From Vibrio sonorensis (GTDB lineage: Bacteria; Pseudomonadota; Gammaproteobacteria; Enterobacterales; Vibrionaceae): a stretch of 40,878 bases of DNA. The stretch is taken from contig NZ_LJJE01000008.1 in NCBI RefSeq assembly GCF_001854765.1, positions 1-40,878 on the forward strand, given 5' to 3'. A model generated the notes under the pieces. That model did not search any database. It was not told the origin of the DNA and worked only from the letters and a program-made list of their open reading frames with translations. Position numbers and translations under genes: made by a program. The first letter of the stretch is position 1. Each line of letters starts with the position of its first letter. Positions 9,369 through 19,231 of the stretch are shown here, piece after piece.

Positions 9369-9491
9369 CTAGTATTCTCGCTGGCGTAGGCGAGAGATTG
9401 AAAAACGCTCATTGACCAAGTTCACAATATCCACTTTAACTGTACTGATGTTAACAGCTTGATAAAGAGCCATTCTTGCTAACATCAACAT
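9369..9491 (-). CDS. Small ORF of 40 residues with a strong ribosome binding site
   Basis: The minus strand carries AGGAGG followed by six bases and ATG at 9491, then an open frame to TAG at 9369. The peptide begins MLMLARMALYQAVNISTVKV and ends FSISRLRQREY. It is not a membrane helix and has a basic C-terminus. The near-perfect Shine-Dalgarno sequence, in an otherwise gene-free stretch of about 640 bases between the lipoprotein and lactate permease genes, is the main reason to believe it is translated. An inverted repeat (TCTCGC / GCGAGA) falls in its last codons. I do not recognise the family. Confidence 0.5.
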   Translation of the reverse strand: MLMLARMALYQAVNISTVKVDIVNLVNERFSISRLRQREY

Positions 9492-9797
9492 AATACTCCT
9501 CCTGACTTTTTAAGTACGACGCCGACTAGTTTTTCTCTATCTTTCTGTATTTTATATAATTTAATTCCTTCCTTTATTGACGGTGGCGTTTCATCCGTTG
9601 CGTTTTTGTTTGTCATCAAGAAAGCATCTAGAGGTTATTATGTTGTTTTTGGAACTAATTATTTTCATTAATTCCCTATATCAAGAAAAATAAAAGGAGT
9701 AAATTCACGCCAAATTAACATAAGTAACACATGCACAATAAAAACACTGAACGCTGTGAATTATTAGAAAGTAAAGTCCGAAACAAGGTTGTACCCC
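9492..9797. other. Intergenic region upstream of the lactate permease gene
   Basis: About 300 AT-rich bases that must hold the promoter of the lactate operon (plus strand) and of the small ORF (minus strand). AAGG at 9785-9788 is the ribosome site for the permease. I see no clear regulator-binding palindrome. Confidence 0.35.
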
Positions 9798-11489
9798 ATG
9801 AGTGAAACAATTTTAGCCTTAATCGCCTTCTCGCCCATAGTGGTGGCAGCGATTCTACTGGTTGGCCTAAACTGGCCAGCGAAAAAAGCCATGCCAGTGG
9901 CATTTGGCCTTACCGTCATCATCGCCCTGCTATTTTGGGATATGTCAGCAAACCGAGTGATAGCCTCCATTTTCCAAGGATTAGGCATCACGGTTTCGGT
10001 TCTTTGGATCGTGTTTGGTGCGATATTCTTGCTCAATACACTTAAGCACACCGGAGCGATCGCCAGCATACGAAATGGCTTTACCGATATCTCACCTGAT
10101 AGACGCGTTCAGGCGATTATTATCGCTTGGTGTTTTGGTTCATTTATCGAAGGGGCTTCGGGTTTTGGTACCCCGGCGGCTATTGCTGCTCCATTGATGG
10201 TTGCTATTGGATTCCCTGCACTAGCTGCGGTATTGATGGGGATGATGATTCAATCTACACCAGTATCGTTCGGCGCGGTGGGCACACCAATTATCGTTGG
10301 AGTAAACAAAGGCCTTGATACACACAACATTAGTGAAGCGCTTGTGGCGAATGGCTCTAGTTGGGAAGTTTATGTTCAGCAGATCACGTCGAGTGTTGCT
10401 CTGATCCACGCTTGTGTTGGTACCTTAATGCCAGTCCTTATGGCGATGATGTTAACTCGTTTCTTCGGCAAAAATCGCAGTTGGACAGAAGGGTTAGATA
10501 TTCTGCCTTTTGCACTGTTTGCCGGTATTTCATTTACCGTCCCGTACGCGCTTACTGGTGTATTCCTTGGCGCCGAATTCCCATCTCTGATCGGTGGACT
10601 TGTCGGTCTAGCTATTGTGGTGACTGCGGCGAAAAATGGTTTCTTGATCCCTAAAACAAACTGGGATTTCGAAAAAGAAGACAAATGGCAGGCCGAGTGG
10701 TTAGGTTCTCTAAAGATCGAACTCAACGATGAAGGCAAGAAGCCAATGAGCTTAGCAAAAGCATGGCTGCCTTATGTGCTACTTGCGATCATTCTTGTAG
10801 CCAGCCGCGTTAGTGGCGAATTTAAAGCGATGCTCAAGAGCGTGAGCCTGTCTTTTGGCAATATTCTTGGAGAAACTGGTATCAGTACGGCTATTCAACC
10901 GCTTTACTTGCCGGGTGGCATCTTAGTCTTTGTAGCTCTGTTAGCGGTGTTGATTCAATCGCAAAGCGCAAAACCACTGGCGAAGGCATTTGGTGAGTCG
11001 AGTAAGACGCTGATCGGTGCAGGTTTTGTGCTTGTGTTTACCATTCCAATGGTTCGTATCTTTATCAACTCTGGTATCAATGGTGCCGATCTGGCAAGTA
11101 TGCCAGTCACGACAGCCAACTTTGCCTCTGAACTGGTTGGCGGAGCTTATCCAGCGTTGAGTGCCACAATTGGTGCGCTCGGTGCCTTTATTGCGGGTTC
11201 TAATACCGTTTCTAACATGATGTTTAGCCAGTTCCAGTTTGAGGTCGCCCAAACACTGTCTATTTCCAGTGTTGTCGTGGTTGCACTTCAAGCCGTTGGG
11301 GCAGCAGCAGGTAATATGATTGCAATTCACAACGTAGTTGCAGCATCGGCGACAGTTGGCCTATTGGGTCGAGAAGGTGCCACCTTGCGCAAAACGGTCA
11401 TCCCAACAATTTACTATTTAATCGCGACAGGTGTGATAGGTCTCGTCGTGGTTTACGGAATGCAAATGACCGACGCATTAATGAATTAA
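9798..11489 (+). CDS. lldP: L-lactate permease (LctP/LldP family)
   Basis: 563-residue polytopic inner-membrane protein that imports lactate with protons. The conserved block [20 protein letters not shown] followed by an [19 protein letters not shown] segment is diagnostic of the LctP family, and the C-terminal half has the related [19 protein letters not shown] segment. The open frame can start three codons earlier at TTG 9789, but ATG 9798 has AAGG nine bases upstream and gives [14 protein letters not shown]. It is followed after 147 bases by the lactate dehydrogenase gene, forming a lactate utilisation unit. No lldR-type regulator gene is adjacent. Confidence 0.93.
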   Translation: MSETILALIAFSPIVVAAILLVGLNWPAKKAMPVAFGLTVIIALLFWDMSANRVIASIFQGLGITVSVLWIVFGAIFLLNTLKHTGAIASIRNGFTDISPDRRVQAIIIAWCFGSFIEGASGFGTPAAIAAPLMVAIGFPALAAVLMGMMIQSTPVSFGAVGTPIIVGVNKGLDTHNISEALVANGSSWEVYVQQITSSVALIHACVGTLMPVLMAMMLTRFFGKNRSWTEGLDILPFALFAGISFTVPYALTGVFLGAEFPSLIGGLVGLAIVVTAAKNGFLIPKTNWDFEKEDKWQAEWLGSLKIELNDEGKKPMSLAKAWLPYVLLAIILVASRVSGEFKAMLKSVSLSFGNILGETGISTAIQPLYLPGGILVFVALLAVLIQSQSAKPLAKAFGESSKTLIGAGFVLVFTIPMVRIFINSGINGADLASMPVTTANFASELVGGAYPALSATIGALGAFIAGSNTVSNMMFSQFQFEVAQTLSISSVVVVALQAVGAAAGNMIAIHNVVAASATVGLLGREGATLRKTVIPTIYYLIATGVIGLVVVYGMQMTDALMN

Positions 11490-11509
11490 AAAGCAAAAGC
11501 CCAAGAAAA

Positions 11510-11571
11510 CCTCAGCTTGTTTGGTTCCCCCTTCAACTGAGGCAATAAAAGAGCAGGCGCATGACGCCTGC
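11510..11571 (+). promoter_or_regulatory. Two hairpins between lldP and lldD
   Basis: CCTCAG (11510-11515) can pair with CTGAGG (11537-11542), and GCAGGCG (11553-11559) pairs with CGCCTGC (11565-11571). No T-run follows either, so they look like mRNA processing or stabilising structures rather than full terminators. Confidence 0.4.
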
Positions 11572-11636
11572 CACTCCTTACTTTGTTGATCTTTCTACGC
11601 TCCTATTGAGCATATACAACCATCAGGACTGAAATT

Positions 11637-12778
11637 ATGATTATCTCTGCTTCGACTGATTACCGCGCAGCGGCCAAAGCAAAACTGCCGCCATTCCTAT
11701 TTCACTATATTGATGGTGGTTCTTATAACGAGCATACGTTAAAGCGCAACACCAGTGACCTTTCTGATATTGAGCTGCGACAGCGCGTTCTTAAAAATAT
11801 GTCGGATTTGAGTCTGGAGACAGAGCTGTTTGGTGAAAAGCTAGCCATGCCTATTGCGCTTGCTCCGGTTGGCCTTACTGGTATGTATGCCCGTCGAGGT
11901 GAAGTACAAGCTGCTAAAGCAGCAGAGAATAAAGGTATTCCTTTTACTATGTCGACGGTTTCGGTGTGTCCAATTGAAGAAGTGGTACCGGCGATTGAGC
12001 GACCGATGTGGTTTCAGCTGTATGTACTGAAAGATCGCGGGTTTATGAAGAACGTACTTGAACGCGCAAAAGCGGCAGGCGTGACCACTTTGGTATTCAC
12101 GGTTGATATGCCAGTACCAGGTGCTCGTTATCGGGACATGCACTCTGGTATGAGTGGTCCGAATGCGCCATGCGTCGCGTGTTTCAAGCAATGCGTCACC
12201 CTAGTTGGGCCGTTGATGTCGGCTTGTTGGGTAAACCACACGATTTGGGTAACATCTCCACTTACCGCGGTGAGCCAACTAAGCTAGAAGACTACATCGG
12301 CTGGCTTGGAGCGAACTTCGATCCATCTATTAGCTGGAAAGATCTAGAGTGGATTCGTGATTTCTGGGATGGTCCAATGGTCATCAAGGGGATCCTAGAC
12401 GAAGAAGATGCACGTGATGCCGTTAGGTTCGGCGCTGATGGTATCGTCGTTTCAAACCACGGAGGGCGGCAACTCGATGGTGTACTTTCAAGCGCAAGAG
12501 CGCTACCAAGTATCGCTGATGCGGTGAAAGGGGATTTGAAAATAATGGTGGATTCAGGTATCCGTACTGGCTTGGATGTCGTGAGAATGCTGGCACTAGG
12601 TGCTGATTGCACTATGCTAGGTCGTTCATTTGTCTATGCGTTAGCGGCTCAAGGGCAGTCGGGTGTAGAGAATCTACTCGATTTATACGAGAAAGAGATG
12701 AAAGTGGCTATGACACTCACCGGTGCAAAAAACATTTCTGAAATCTCTTCTGATCTATTAGTAAAAGCAAATCTCTAG
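11637..12778 (+). pseudogene. lldD: L-lactate dehydrogenase (FMN, quinone-linked), one-base frameshift
   Basis: Two overlapping frames together make a full-length LldD, which oxidises L-lactate to pyruvate at the inner membrane and passes electrons to quinone. Frame one covers 11637 to about 12167 (to SGPNA) and the second frame continues from ATG 12170 ([20 protein letters not shown]) to the stop at 12778. At 12165-12170 the DNA reads GCG CC ATG where GCG GCC ATG is expected, so one G is missing. With one base restored the product is 380 residues, normal for the family. The flavin and active-site segment [10 protein letters not shown] is intact in the second frame. It could be a sequencing error or a real inactivation. 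It lies downstream of the lactate permease gene. Confidence 0.85.
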
Positions 12779-12795
12779 AATAGTTACAGTTGAGC

Positions 12796-12822
12796 AAAGG
12801 GCGGCAAATAGTTCGCCCTTTT
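12796..12822 (+). terminator. Rho-independent terminator after lldD
   Basis: Eight-pair stem AAAGGGCG (12796-12803) with CGCCCTTT (12814-12821), ten-base loop, followed by T-rich sequence. The A residues on the left side may allow use by the convergent MFS gene too. Confidence 0.7.
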
Positions 12823-12836
12823 ATTATTAAGGCGGG

Positions 12837-13890
12837 TTAGCAAGTTACTTTTTTCTGGTCAACCACCATGTTGATTACGCGAGAGAGCAATAGAGATAGC
12901 AACCAAACCATAAACCCAGCGATTAAGGCGACATAAAAGCTAATACTGATAGCGTAGTCGTTGACTAACCATCCGGCGAGAGCCGCTCCGAGGCCAGCAC
13001 CAATTCCCAATCCCGTACTCATCCAAGTCAGTCCTTCCGTCAGTTGAGATTCGGGTACGTTCTTTTCAACCAACCCCATGGCGAGGATCATGGTTGGCGC
13101 AAAGAAAAGTCCGGCAAAAAAGACACAGACGGATAGGGCAAAAATACTTTCCACAAACAAGAATGGAATCGTAGTGATGGCCGTAAAGAAAGAGGCCAAT
13201 ACAAACTGTTTTTGCAGGGTCATCCTAAGCTCTAATGTACCAAAAATTAGCCCAGCTAAGCAGGATCCGATCGCATAGACGGACAATACAATACTTGCCG
13301 CTGCCGGAGTGCCAGCTTGTTGTGCGAACGCGACGCTAATGATATCTACGGCTCCTACTATGGTACCTAGAGCAATTAGGCTAAAGACAAGAACTCGTAC
13401 AGGGAAAGATTGCAGTGCGGAACCAGAGGATGTGACGTTTTCAATACTGACTTTAGGTTCGGTCTCTTTCTGCAAAATAAACAGTGAAACACCGAGAACC
13501 AGAAAGACAATTGCCAATAAGAGTCCAGCTTGAGGGAGTAAGGCAACGCTAAGCCCTACTGAAATCGGGGGGCCGATAATAAAACAGATTTCGTCGACAA
13601 CGGATTCAAACGAATAGGCGGTATGGAGTTTTGGGCTACCTCGATAGATTGAGGTCCATCGAGAACGAACTAAGGCGGACATGTTTGGCATGCACCCACC
13701 ACCAAAAGCGAATAGATATAGTGTCCAGTAAGGAAGGTCTAAGTAAGTGCTCGCCAACAAGAGTAGGATTGAGGTGGTACTAAACAGTGTGGCCCATGGT
13801 AAAACACGGCTCTGTCCCATTTTATCGACAGCACGCGATACCTGAGGAGCCAAGATCGCGGTACTTACAAGAAAAGAAGCAGCAATGCTG
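12837..13890 (-). pseudogene. MFS transporter lacking its N-terminus
   Basis: The minus strand encodes about 340-350 residues of a major facilitator protein with roughly eleven membrane segments. Homologous-looking sequence starts within the second helix (AASFLVSTAILAPQVSRAVD, then KMGQSRVLPW, the loop 2-3 region that carries motif A in this superfamily). The first helix and any proper start are absent. The annotated-looking start at 13853 is a TTG in mid-helix without a ribosome site. In frame upstream the sequence turns into RTDGASRS with no ATG and then runs into the antisense of the probable TetR fragment. The likely cause is a deletion that removed the 5' ends of both divergent genes. 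The substrate is unknown. A drug or metabolite exporter controlled by the neighbouring regulator is an inference. Confidence 0.7.
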
Positions 13891-14148
13891 CGCGATGCGC
13901 CATCGGTCCTCGATGCGGATGTGCTTTATTCAATGCGCATGGCGTGTATTGAATCAATCTCTACACTTTTAGGAAAGCTTGAAGACGAGAGAGTAATTCG
14001 ACCTGTTAATCGCCATCTACAGGCGCAGTTTATCAACGGTGGCCTGATGGATATGGCACTTTGGATTGCGAGAAGCAGTGATCGTGAATCAACTCTAGAT
14101 GAGGCGAAAAAAGAGATAGATCTGATATTAAATGGCTTAAAGCTCTAA
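13885..14148 (+). pseudogene. C-terminal fragment of a probable TetR-family regulator
   Basis: 87 codons reading RDAPSVLDADVLYSMRMACI and ending DEAKKEIDLILNGLKL. This has the look of the helical ligand-binding half of a TetR repressor (the last helix usually ends in an IL.GL motif), but no DNA-binding helix-turn-helix is present. The ATG at 13885 has no ribosome site and upstream DNA belongs to the MFS gene on the other strand. The pair looks like a divergent regulator/exporter unit from which the shared promoter and both N-termini were deleted. The junction is near 13880-13895, where GCAGCA-A-TGCTGC forms an inverted repeat (13879-13891). Family assignment is moderate. Confidence 0.5.
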
Positions 14149-14155
14149 GCAAAAA

Positions 14156-14183
14156 AGAAAGCCAAGCAATTGCTTGGCTTTCT
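14156..14183. terminator. Bidirectional terminator between the TetR remnant and gor
   Basis: A perfect 28-base palindrome, AGAAAGCCAAGCAA (14156-14169) with its exact complement to 14183. The A-run on its left gives a T-run for minus-strand transcripts, so gor transcription is well served. The plus-strand side has few T residues. Confidence 0.75.
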
Positions 14184-14207
14184 AAAAGTTCACATATACG
14201 ACGTGGC

Positions 14208-15563
14208 TTAGCGCATAGTAACAAACTCTTCTGAGCCTGTTGGGTGGATGGCAACAACTGAGTCGAAGTCTGCCTTTGTTGCGCCCATTTTCATCGCAAC
14301 CCCGAAGCCCTGAATCATCTCGTCAACAGTGAATCCAATGCCGTGTAAACCGACAACTTTTTCATCGTCGCCAGCACATACTAGCTTCATCTTACAAGGC
14401 TGACGGTGCTGAGTAACGGCGGTGTACATCGCCGTAAAGCCGGAGGTGTATACTTTGACATTCTCTTTGCCGTATTTCTCTTCCGCTTCGGGTTGAGTTA
14501 GGCCGATAGTGCCAATTGGAGGATGACTAAATACTACGGTTGGTACAAGCTCGTAATCCATCTTCGCTTCTGGTTTGTTGTTAAACAGACGCTCAGACAA
14601 CTGACGACCAGCTTTTACAGCAACAGGGGTTAACTCGATACCACCTTCCATAATGTCACCCACACAGTAGATGCCCTTTACATTGGTTTGCTGGTACTCA
14701 TCGACCTTAATGTAGCCACGGTCGTTGGTTTCCACACCAGTGACATTGAGGTTAATTGCATCGGTAGCTGGATGACGACCGATTGCCCAGATGAGGGAGT
14801 CCACGTTTTGACTCTCACCATTTTCTAGGTGAAGCGTAAGACTGCCATCAGCTTCTTTAATCACTTCTTTTGGAACAGAGTGAGTGTGCAGAGTTGGACC
14901 TTCGGCTTCCATCACTTCAACCAAAGTTTCAATAATCATTGGGTCAAAGCTGCGCAGTGGTGATTCTTTGCGGCAGAATAGGTGCGTGTCTGTACCAAGT
15001 GCGCTAAGAACACCGGCGATCTCTACGGCAATATAGCCTGCGCCAACCACAGCTACGCGTTTTGGTTGCTCTTCTAAGTCGAAGAAACCATTGGAATCAA
15101 TACCGTATTCAGCGCCGGGGATATTAGGGATAGTAGGGCGTCCACCAACGGCGATAAGGATGTGGTCTGCCGTGTAGTGTTCACCGTTAACTTCCACGGT
15201 GTTTTCATCAACAAACTTAGCAAAGCCTTTAATTACATTGACTTTGTTGTTACCTAGCACGCGATCGTAAGACTGATGAATACGACCGATGTAAGCTTGG
15301 CGACTTTCTACTAATTTAGACCAGTCAAACCCATTTACGGATACGTCAAAACCGTAGTCTGGAGCGTAAAGATTCATGGCTTCCGCAATTTGAGCGCCGT
15401 GCCACATAACTTTCTTAGGTACACAACCAACATTCACACAAGTACCGCCAAGATCTTGAGCCTCGATCAGCGCAACTTTGGCACCGTACATGGCAGCGCG
15501 GTTTGCAGAAGCGATACCACCGCTACCACCACCGATACAGATATAATCAAAATGAGTTGCCAT
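14208..15563 (-). CDS. gor: Glutathione reductase
   Basis: 451-residue FAD-dependent disulfide reductase that regenerates glutathione with NADPH in the cytoplasm. The FAD-binding GGGSGG is at residues 11-16, the redox-active pair is in GTCVNVGC (Cys42 and Cys47), and the C-terminal catalytic His is in [13 protein letters not shown]. An earlier TTG at 15575 gives four extra residues, but GGAG lies seven bases before ATG 15563 and overlaps that extension. The neighbouring rlmJ and prlC genes match the gor-yhiR-prlC cluster of E. coli. Confidence 0.96.
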   Translation of the reverse strand: MATHFDYICIGGGSGGIASANRAAMYGAKVALIEAQDLGGTCVNVGCVPKKVMWHGAQIAEAMNLYAPDYGFDVSVNGFDWSKLVESRQAYIGRIHQSYDRVLGNNKVNVIKGFAKFVDENTVEVNGEHYTADHILIAVGGRPTIPNIPGAEYGIDSNGFFDLEEQPKRVAVVGAGYIAVEIAGVLSALGTDTHLFCRKESPLRSFDPMIIETLVEVMEAEGPTLHTHSVPKEVIKEADGSLTLHLENGESQNVDSLIWAIGRHPATDAINLNVTGVETNDRGYIKVDEYQQTNVKGIYCVGDIMEGGIELTPVAVKAGRQLSERLFNNKPEAKMDYELVPTVVFSHPPIGTIGLTQPEAEEKYGKENVKVYTSGFTAMYTAVTQHRQPCKMKLVCAGDDEKVVGLHGIGFTVDEMIQGFGVAMKMGATKADFDSVVAIHPTGSEEFVTMR

Positions 15564-15674
15564 TACTTTCTCCAATTATTGGTTAAGGGGAGGAACAGTT
15601 TTCCACTCCCTAATTATTTATTACTTATAGGATATATGGTGACGAACTGAGCAATCTCAATCCGCATTATTCAA

Positions 15675-16514
15675 TTATTCGGGAACAATCCACTCCACTT
15701 TAAAGTGACCTGTTGCTGGCGCAATCGCTTCCTTGAGAAAAGGTAAAACAGCTTGCATTTGGCTTTCCAGTTTCCAAGGTGGGTTAATGACTATCATGCC
15801 AGAAGCGGTCATACCATGTTCATTGGTATCGGGCGCCACGCCAAGTTCAATTTGTAATATTTTGCGAATCCCCAAGCCTTGCAGACCTTCGATCATATCC
15901 TCGATATCACATCGGTTGACCACGGGATACCAAATGGCATAAATACCGGTTGCCCAGCGTTTGTGGCTTTGCCAAATCGCTTGAACCACATCTCGGTATT
16001 CACGAGCGAGTTCGTAAGGGGGATCGATAAGCACTAAGCCTCGTCGCTCTTGTGGTGGAAGGCTCGCTTTTAGGCGTTTAAATCCATCTTCTCTATAAAT
16101 ATTCACCTGTCGATCGCGGTGAAATTCCTGTTCCAGCAAAGGGTAGTCACTTGGATGCAGTTCGGTCAACACCATGCGATCTTGGGGACGGATCTGTGCG
16201 CGAGCGACGCGCGGAGAACCGGGGTAATAGCGAAGTTTGTCACCATTGTTTAGCACTTTTACTGCTTCGAGGTAACTTTGTATCTCTTGAGGGACGTCTA
16301 CTTGCTCCCAAATTCGCGCTATGCCATGTTTGTATTCGCCCGTTTTTTCAGACCACTCGTGAGTCAGATCGTAGCGACCCACACCAGAGTGTGTATCGTG
16401 GTAGACAAACGGCTTGTCCTTCTGCTTCAAAGAATCAAGGATAAGGCTTTGAACGATGTGTTTCACGACGTCGGCATGATTGCCAGCGTGAAAGCTGTGG
16501 CGATAACTTAACAA
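15675..16514 (-). CDS. rlmJ: 23S rRNA (adenine-2030-N6)-methyltransferase
   Basis: 279 residues, starting MLSYRHSFHAGNHADVVKHI, essentially identical in pattern to E. coli RlmJ (YhiR). The enzyme methylates A2030 of 23S rRNA using S-adenosylmethionine. The catalytic DPPYE motif of N6-adenine methyltransferases is present. The start codon is TTG at 16514, chosen because it places the family-conserved LSYRHSFHAGN at the very N-terminus; no ATG is available there. It is divergent from prlC and upstream of gor on the same strand. Confidence 0.95.
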   Translation of the reverse strand: MLSYRHSFHAGNHADVVKHIVQSLILDSLKQKDKPFVYHDTHSGVGRYDLTHEWSEKTGEYKHGIARIWEQVDVPQEIQSYLEAVKVLNNGDKLRYYPGSPRVARAQIRPQDRMVLTELHPSDYPLLEQEFHRDRQVNIYREDGFKRLKASLPPQERRGLVLIDPPYELAREYRDVVQAIWQSHKRWATGIYAIWYPVVNRCDIEDMIEGLQGLGIRKILQIELGVAPDTNEHGMTASGMIVINPPWKLESQMQAVLPFLKEAIAPATGHFKVEWIVPE

Positions 16515-16587
16515 AATGTCACTCTCGAAACGGTCTCGCTGACCATAGTAATTTACAGACGGTAATAAGCCTGATTATACGCCACTA

Positions 16588-16620
16588 TTGAAAATTGCTG
16601 AACCTACCTATATTTATAAT
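16588..16620 (+). promoter_or_regulatory. Candidate promoter for prlC
   Basis: TTGAAA (16588-16593) followed by 13 bases and CCTATAT resembles the heat-shock sigma-32 pattern, and prlC (opdA) is a heat-shock gene in E. coli. A TATAAT at 16615-16620 offers an alternative housekeeping -10. Both are by-eye matches. Confidence 0.3.
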
Positions 16621-16686
16621 ACTCAAGTGCATAAGAACAAAGACGACTGAACGTCAGTTTGCTTTATCAAACAAAAGGAATGTTAT

Positions 16687-18729
16687 ATGTCCAATCCACT
16701 TCTTACTTTTACTGATTTACCACCGTTTTCTGAGATTAAACCAGAACATGTTAAGCCCGCTGTCGAGCAGGCCATCTCCGCATGCCGCGAAAAAATCGAA
16801 CAGGTATTAAAAGAAAACGTGAGTCCAACTTGGGAATCGGTGATTGCGCCAATTGAAGAAGTGGATGATCGGTTAAGTCGTCTATGGTCGCCGGTTAGTC
16901 ATATGAATTCGGTCGTCAATAGCGATGAACTGCGCGAAGCGTATGAGAGCTGCTTACCAACGCTTTCGGAGTACGGTACTTGGGTTGGGCAACACAAGGG
17001 CTTGTTTGAAGCCTACAAAGGAATCAAAGAAAGCTCGGAGTACAAAGCGCTTACTCAGGCACAAAAGAAAACAATCACGGACTCTCTACGCGATTTTGAA
17101 TTGTCTGGTATCGCATTGCCAGCCGACGAACAGCATCGCTATGGCGAAATCAGTAAACGCATGTCAGAGCTAAGCTCTAAGTTCTCAAACAATGTGTTAG
17201 ACGCCACTATGGGTTGGAGCAAACACATTGCTGACGAAAAAGAGTTGGCGGGAATGCCTGAATCTGCGTTGGCTGCAGCAAAAGCGGCGGCAGAAGCGAA
17301 AGAACTTGAAGGCTATTTGTTGACACTAGATATCCCTTCTTATCTACCAGTGATGACCTATTGCGACAATCAAGAACTGCGCAAAGAGCTGTATGAAGCC
17401 TATGTGACTCGCGCATCTGACCGCGGCCCGAATGCGGGTAAGTGGGACAATACCGAGATCATTAACGAGCAACTCAAACTTCGTTATGAAATCGCTCGTA
17501 TGCTTGGTTTTAACTCGTTCAGTGAAAAATCACTTGCCACCAAGATGGCTGAAAACCCTTCTCAGGTACTTGGTTTCCTCAATGATCTCGCAGAAAAAGT
17601 GAGAAGTCAGGGTAAGTGCGAAGTGGAAGACCTACGTCAGTTTGCAAAAGCTGAGTTTGGTGTAGAAGAGCTAAACCTTTGGGACATTCCTTACTACAGC
17701 GAAAAGCAGAAGCAGCACTTGTTTGAGATCTCAGACGAAGAGTTGCGTCCATATTTCCCCGAAGAGAAAGCCGTCAGTGGCCTGTTTGAAGTGCTAAATC
17801 GCGTATTTGGTATGACAGTGAAAGAACGCGAGGGCGTCAACACTTGGCATGAATCAGTGCGCTTCTTTGATATTTTTGATAGTGAGAAGACCCTCCGCGG
17901 CAGTTTTTATCTAGACCTATATGCTCGTGAACACAAACGCGGCGGTGCGTGGATGGATGAGTGTCGAGTACGCCGAATTAATGTGTCTGGCGAGCTGCAA
18001 ACGCCAGTGGCTTATCTAACCTGTAACTTTAATAAACCCGTTGGCGATAAACCGGCACTGTTTACTCACGACGAAGTGGTCACGCTATTTCACGAATTTG
18101 GGCATGGTATTCACCACATGTTGACGCAAGTTGAAACAGGTTCAGTATCTGGAATTAACGGTGTGCCTTGGGATGCGGTAGAGCTGCCAAGTCAGTTCCT
18201 AGAGAACTGGTGTTGGGAAGAACAAGCCTTGGCCTTTATTTCTGGTCACTACGAAACGGGTGAAGCACTACCAAAGAGCATGTTAGAGAAGATGCTCGCC
18301 GCTAAGAACTTCCAATCGGCTATGTTTATTTTGCGTCAGTTGGAGTTTGGGTTGTTCGACTTTACTCTTCACACCGAATACGACCCAGAAACAGGGCCTC
18401 GCGTGTTAGAAACATTGGCTGAGGTAAAAGCAAAAGTGGCTGTGCTACCGGGGCTAGAGTGGACTCGATTCTCACATAGCTTTAGTCATATCTTCGCTGG
18501 TGGTTACTGCGCGGGGTATTACAGCTACCTATGGGCAGAAGTCCTCTCTTCTGATGCATTCTCGCGTTTTGAAGAAGAAGGCATCTTTAACACGGATACG
18601 GGTAAGAGCTTCCTAAACAACATTCTAGAAATGGGTGGAAGTGAAGAGCCGATGGAGCTGTTTAAGCGCTTCCGTGGCCGTGCACCGGAAATCGATGCAT
18701 TGCTGAGACACTCCGGCATTACTGCTTAA
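16687..18729 (+). CDS. prlC: Oligopeptidase A (M3 metallopeptidase)
   Basis: 680-residue cytoplasmic zinc peptidase that degrades short peptides, including cleaved signal peptides. The zinc motif HEFGH is at residues 469-473 and the third ligand is probably Glu499 in ELPSQFLENW. Length matches E. coli PrlC (680). It starts MSNPLLTFTDLPPFSEIKPE after AAAGGAATG. It lies divergent from rlmJ as in related bacteria and ends at a bidirectional terminator facing the bufferin-type operon. Confidence 0.96.
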   Translation: MSNPLLTFTDLPPFSEIKPEHVKPAVEQAISACREKIEQVLKENVSPTWESVIAPIEEVDDRLSRLWSPVSHMNSVVNSDELREAYESCLPTLSEYGTWVGQHKGLFEAYKGIKESSEYKALTQAQKKTITDSLRDFELSGIALPADEQHRYGEISKRMSELSSKFSNNVLDATMGWSKHIADEKELAGMPESALAAAKAAAEAKELEGYLLTLDIPSYLPVMTYCDNQELRKELYEAYVTRASDRGPNAGKWDNTEIINEQLKLRYEIARMLGFNSFSEKSLATKMAENPSQVLGFLNDLAEKVRSQGKCEVEDLRQFAKAEFGVEELNLWDIPYYSEKQKQHLFEISDEELRPYFPEEKAVSGLFEVLNRVFGMTVKEREGVNTWHESVRFFDIFDSEKTLRGSFYLDLYAREHKRGGAWMDECRVRRINVSGELQTPVAYLTCNFNKPVGDKPALFTHDEVVTLFHEFGHGIHHMLTQVETGSVSGINGVPWDAVELPSQFLENWCWEEQALAFISGHYETGEALPKSMLEKMLAAKNFQSAMFILRQLEFGLFDFTLHTEYDPETGPRVLETLAEVKAKVAVLPGLEWTRFSHSFSHIFAGGYCAGYYSYLWAEVLSSDAFSRFEEEGIFNTDTGKSFLNNILEMGGSEEPMELFKRFRGRAPEIDALLRHSGITA

Positions 18730-18743
18730 CCAGAACACTTAAC

Positions 18744-18770
18744 AAAAAGCCCTCTCGTGAGGGCTTTTTT
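18744..18770. terminator. Bidirectional Rho-independent terminator
   Basis: Eleven-pair stem AAAAAGCCCTC (18744-18754) with GAGGGCTTTTT (18759-18769), loop TCGT. A on one side and T on the other allow termination of both prlC (plus) and the doxX end of the buf operon (minus). Confidence 0.9.
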
Positions 18771-18775
18771 AGGAC

Positions 18776-19228
18776 TCAAGAAAACCGTTTTCTCAGCCAG
18801 TGATCTGCCGAGATAGCACCCGGTCCCCAAACCACGACGTTCAGTATCATTAGGCCCCATAACTGGTGGTCGTAGAAACCTTGCTCCCAAAGGACTGGGT
18901 AAGAAATTACCGCAATGATGTTGAATACAAACAATATTGCAGACATAGGACGAGCAAGTAGACCCAAGGCGACAAAGACGGGCAATACAAGCTCTGCTCC
19001 TGTACCTAGATAGGCAGCCAGTTCCCAAGGTAGAATGGGAACTTGATACTCAAGTTCAAACAGGAATAGAGTACTGTCCCACGATGCTATCTTGGTAAGG
19101 CCTGAGTTAAAGAACACCCAAGCTACCCATAGTCGGCAAAATAGCAGAAGTAGGGGAACGAACCCACATTGTAACTTGGCAATGAGTTGGTCATAGTGGG
19201 CCAGCCCATTTTTGACGGCATTAGACAT
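18776..19228 (-). CDS. DoxX-family membrane protein of the bufferin-type operon
   Basis: 150-residue inner-membrane protein with four hydrophobic segments and the DoxX pattern (FCRLWVAWVFFNSGLTKIAS, then LGTGAELVLPVFVALGLLAR and PMSAILFVFNIIAVISYPVL). ATG 19228 is read from a ribosome site AAGGGGAGG located in the last codons of the upstream bufC gene, only three bases separating stop and start, so translation is coupled. DoxX proteins accompany DUF692/DUF2063 pairs in many proteobacteria. Their job there is not settled, with redox or membrane-linked roles proposed. This is the last gene of the operon. Confidence 0.85.
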   Translation of the reverse strand: MSNAVKNGLAHYDQLIAKLQCGFVPLLLLFCRLWVAWVFFNSGLTKIASWDSTLFLFELEYQVPILPWELAAYLGTGAELVLPVFVALGLLARPMSAILFVFNIIAVISYPVLWEQGFYDHQLWGLMILNVVVWGPGAISADHWLRKRFS

Positions 19229-19231
19229 GGG

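Noticed and set aside
14033..14257. Minus-strand frame opposite the TetR remnant, considered as the missing MFS N-terminus
   Set aside because: Its sequence has no resemblance to the first MFS helix and crosses the 28-base terminator palindrome.
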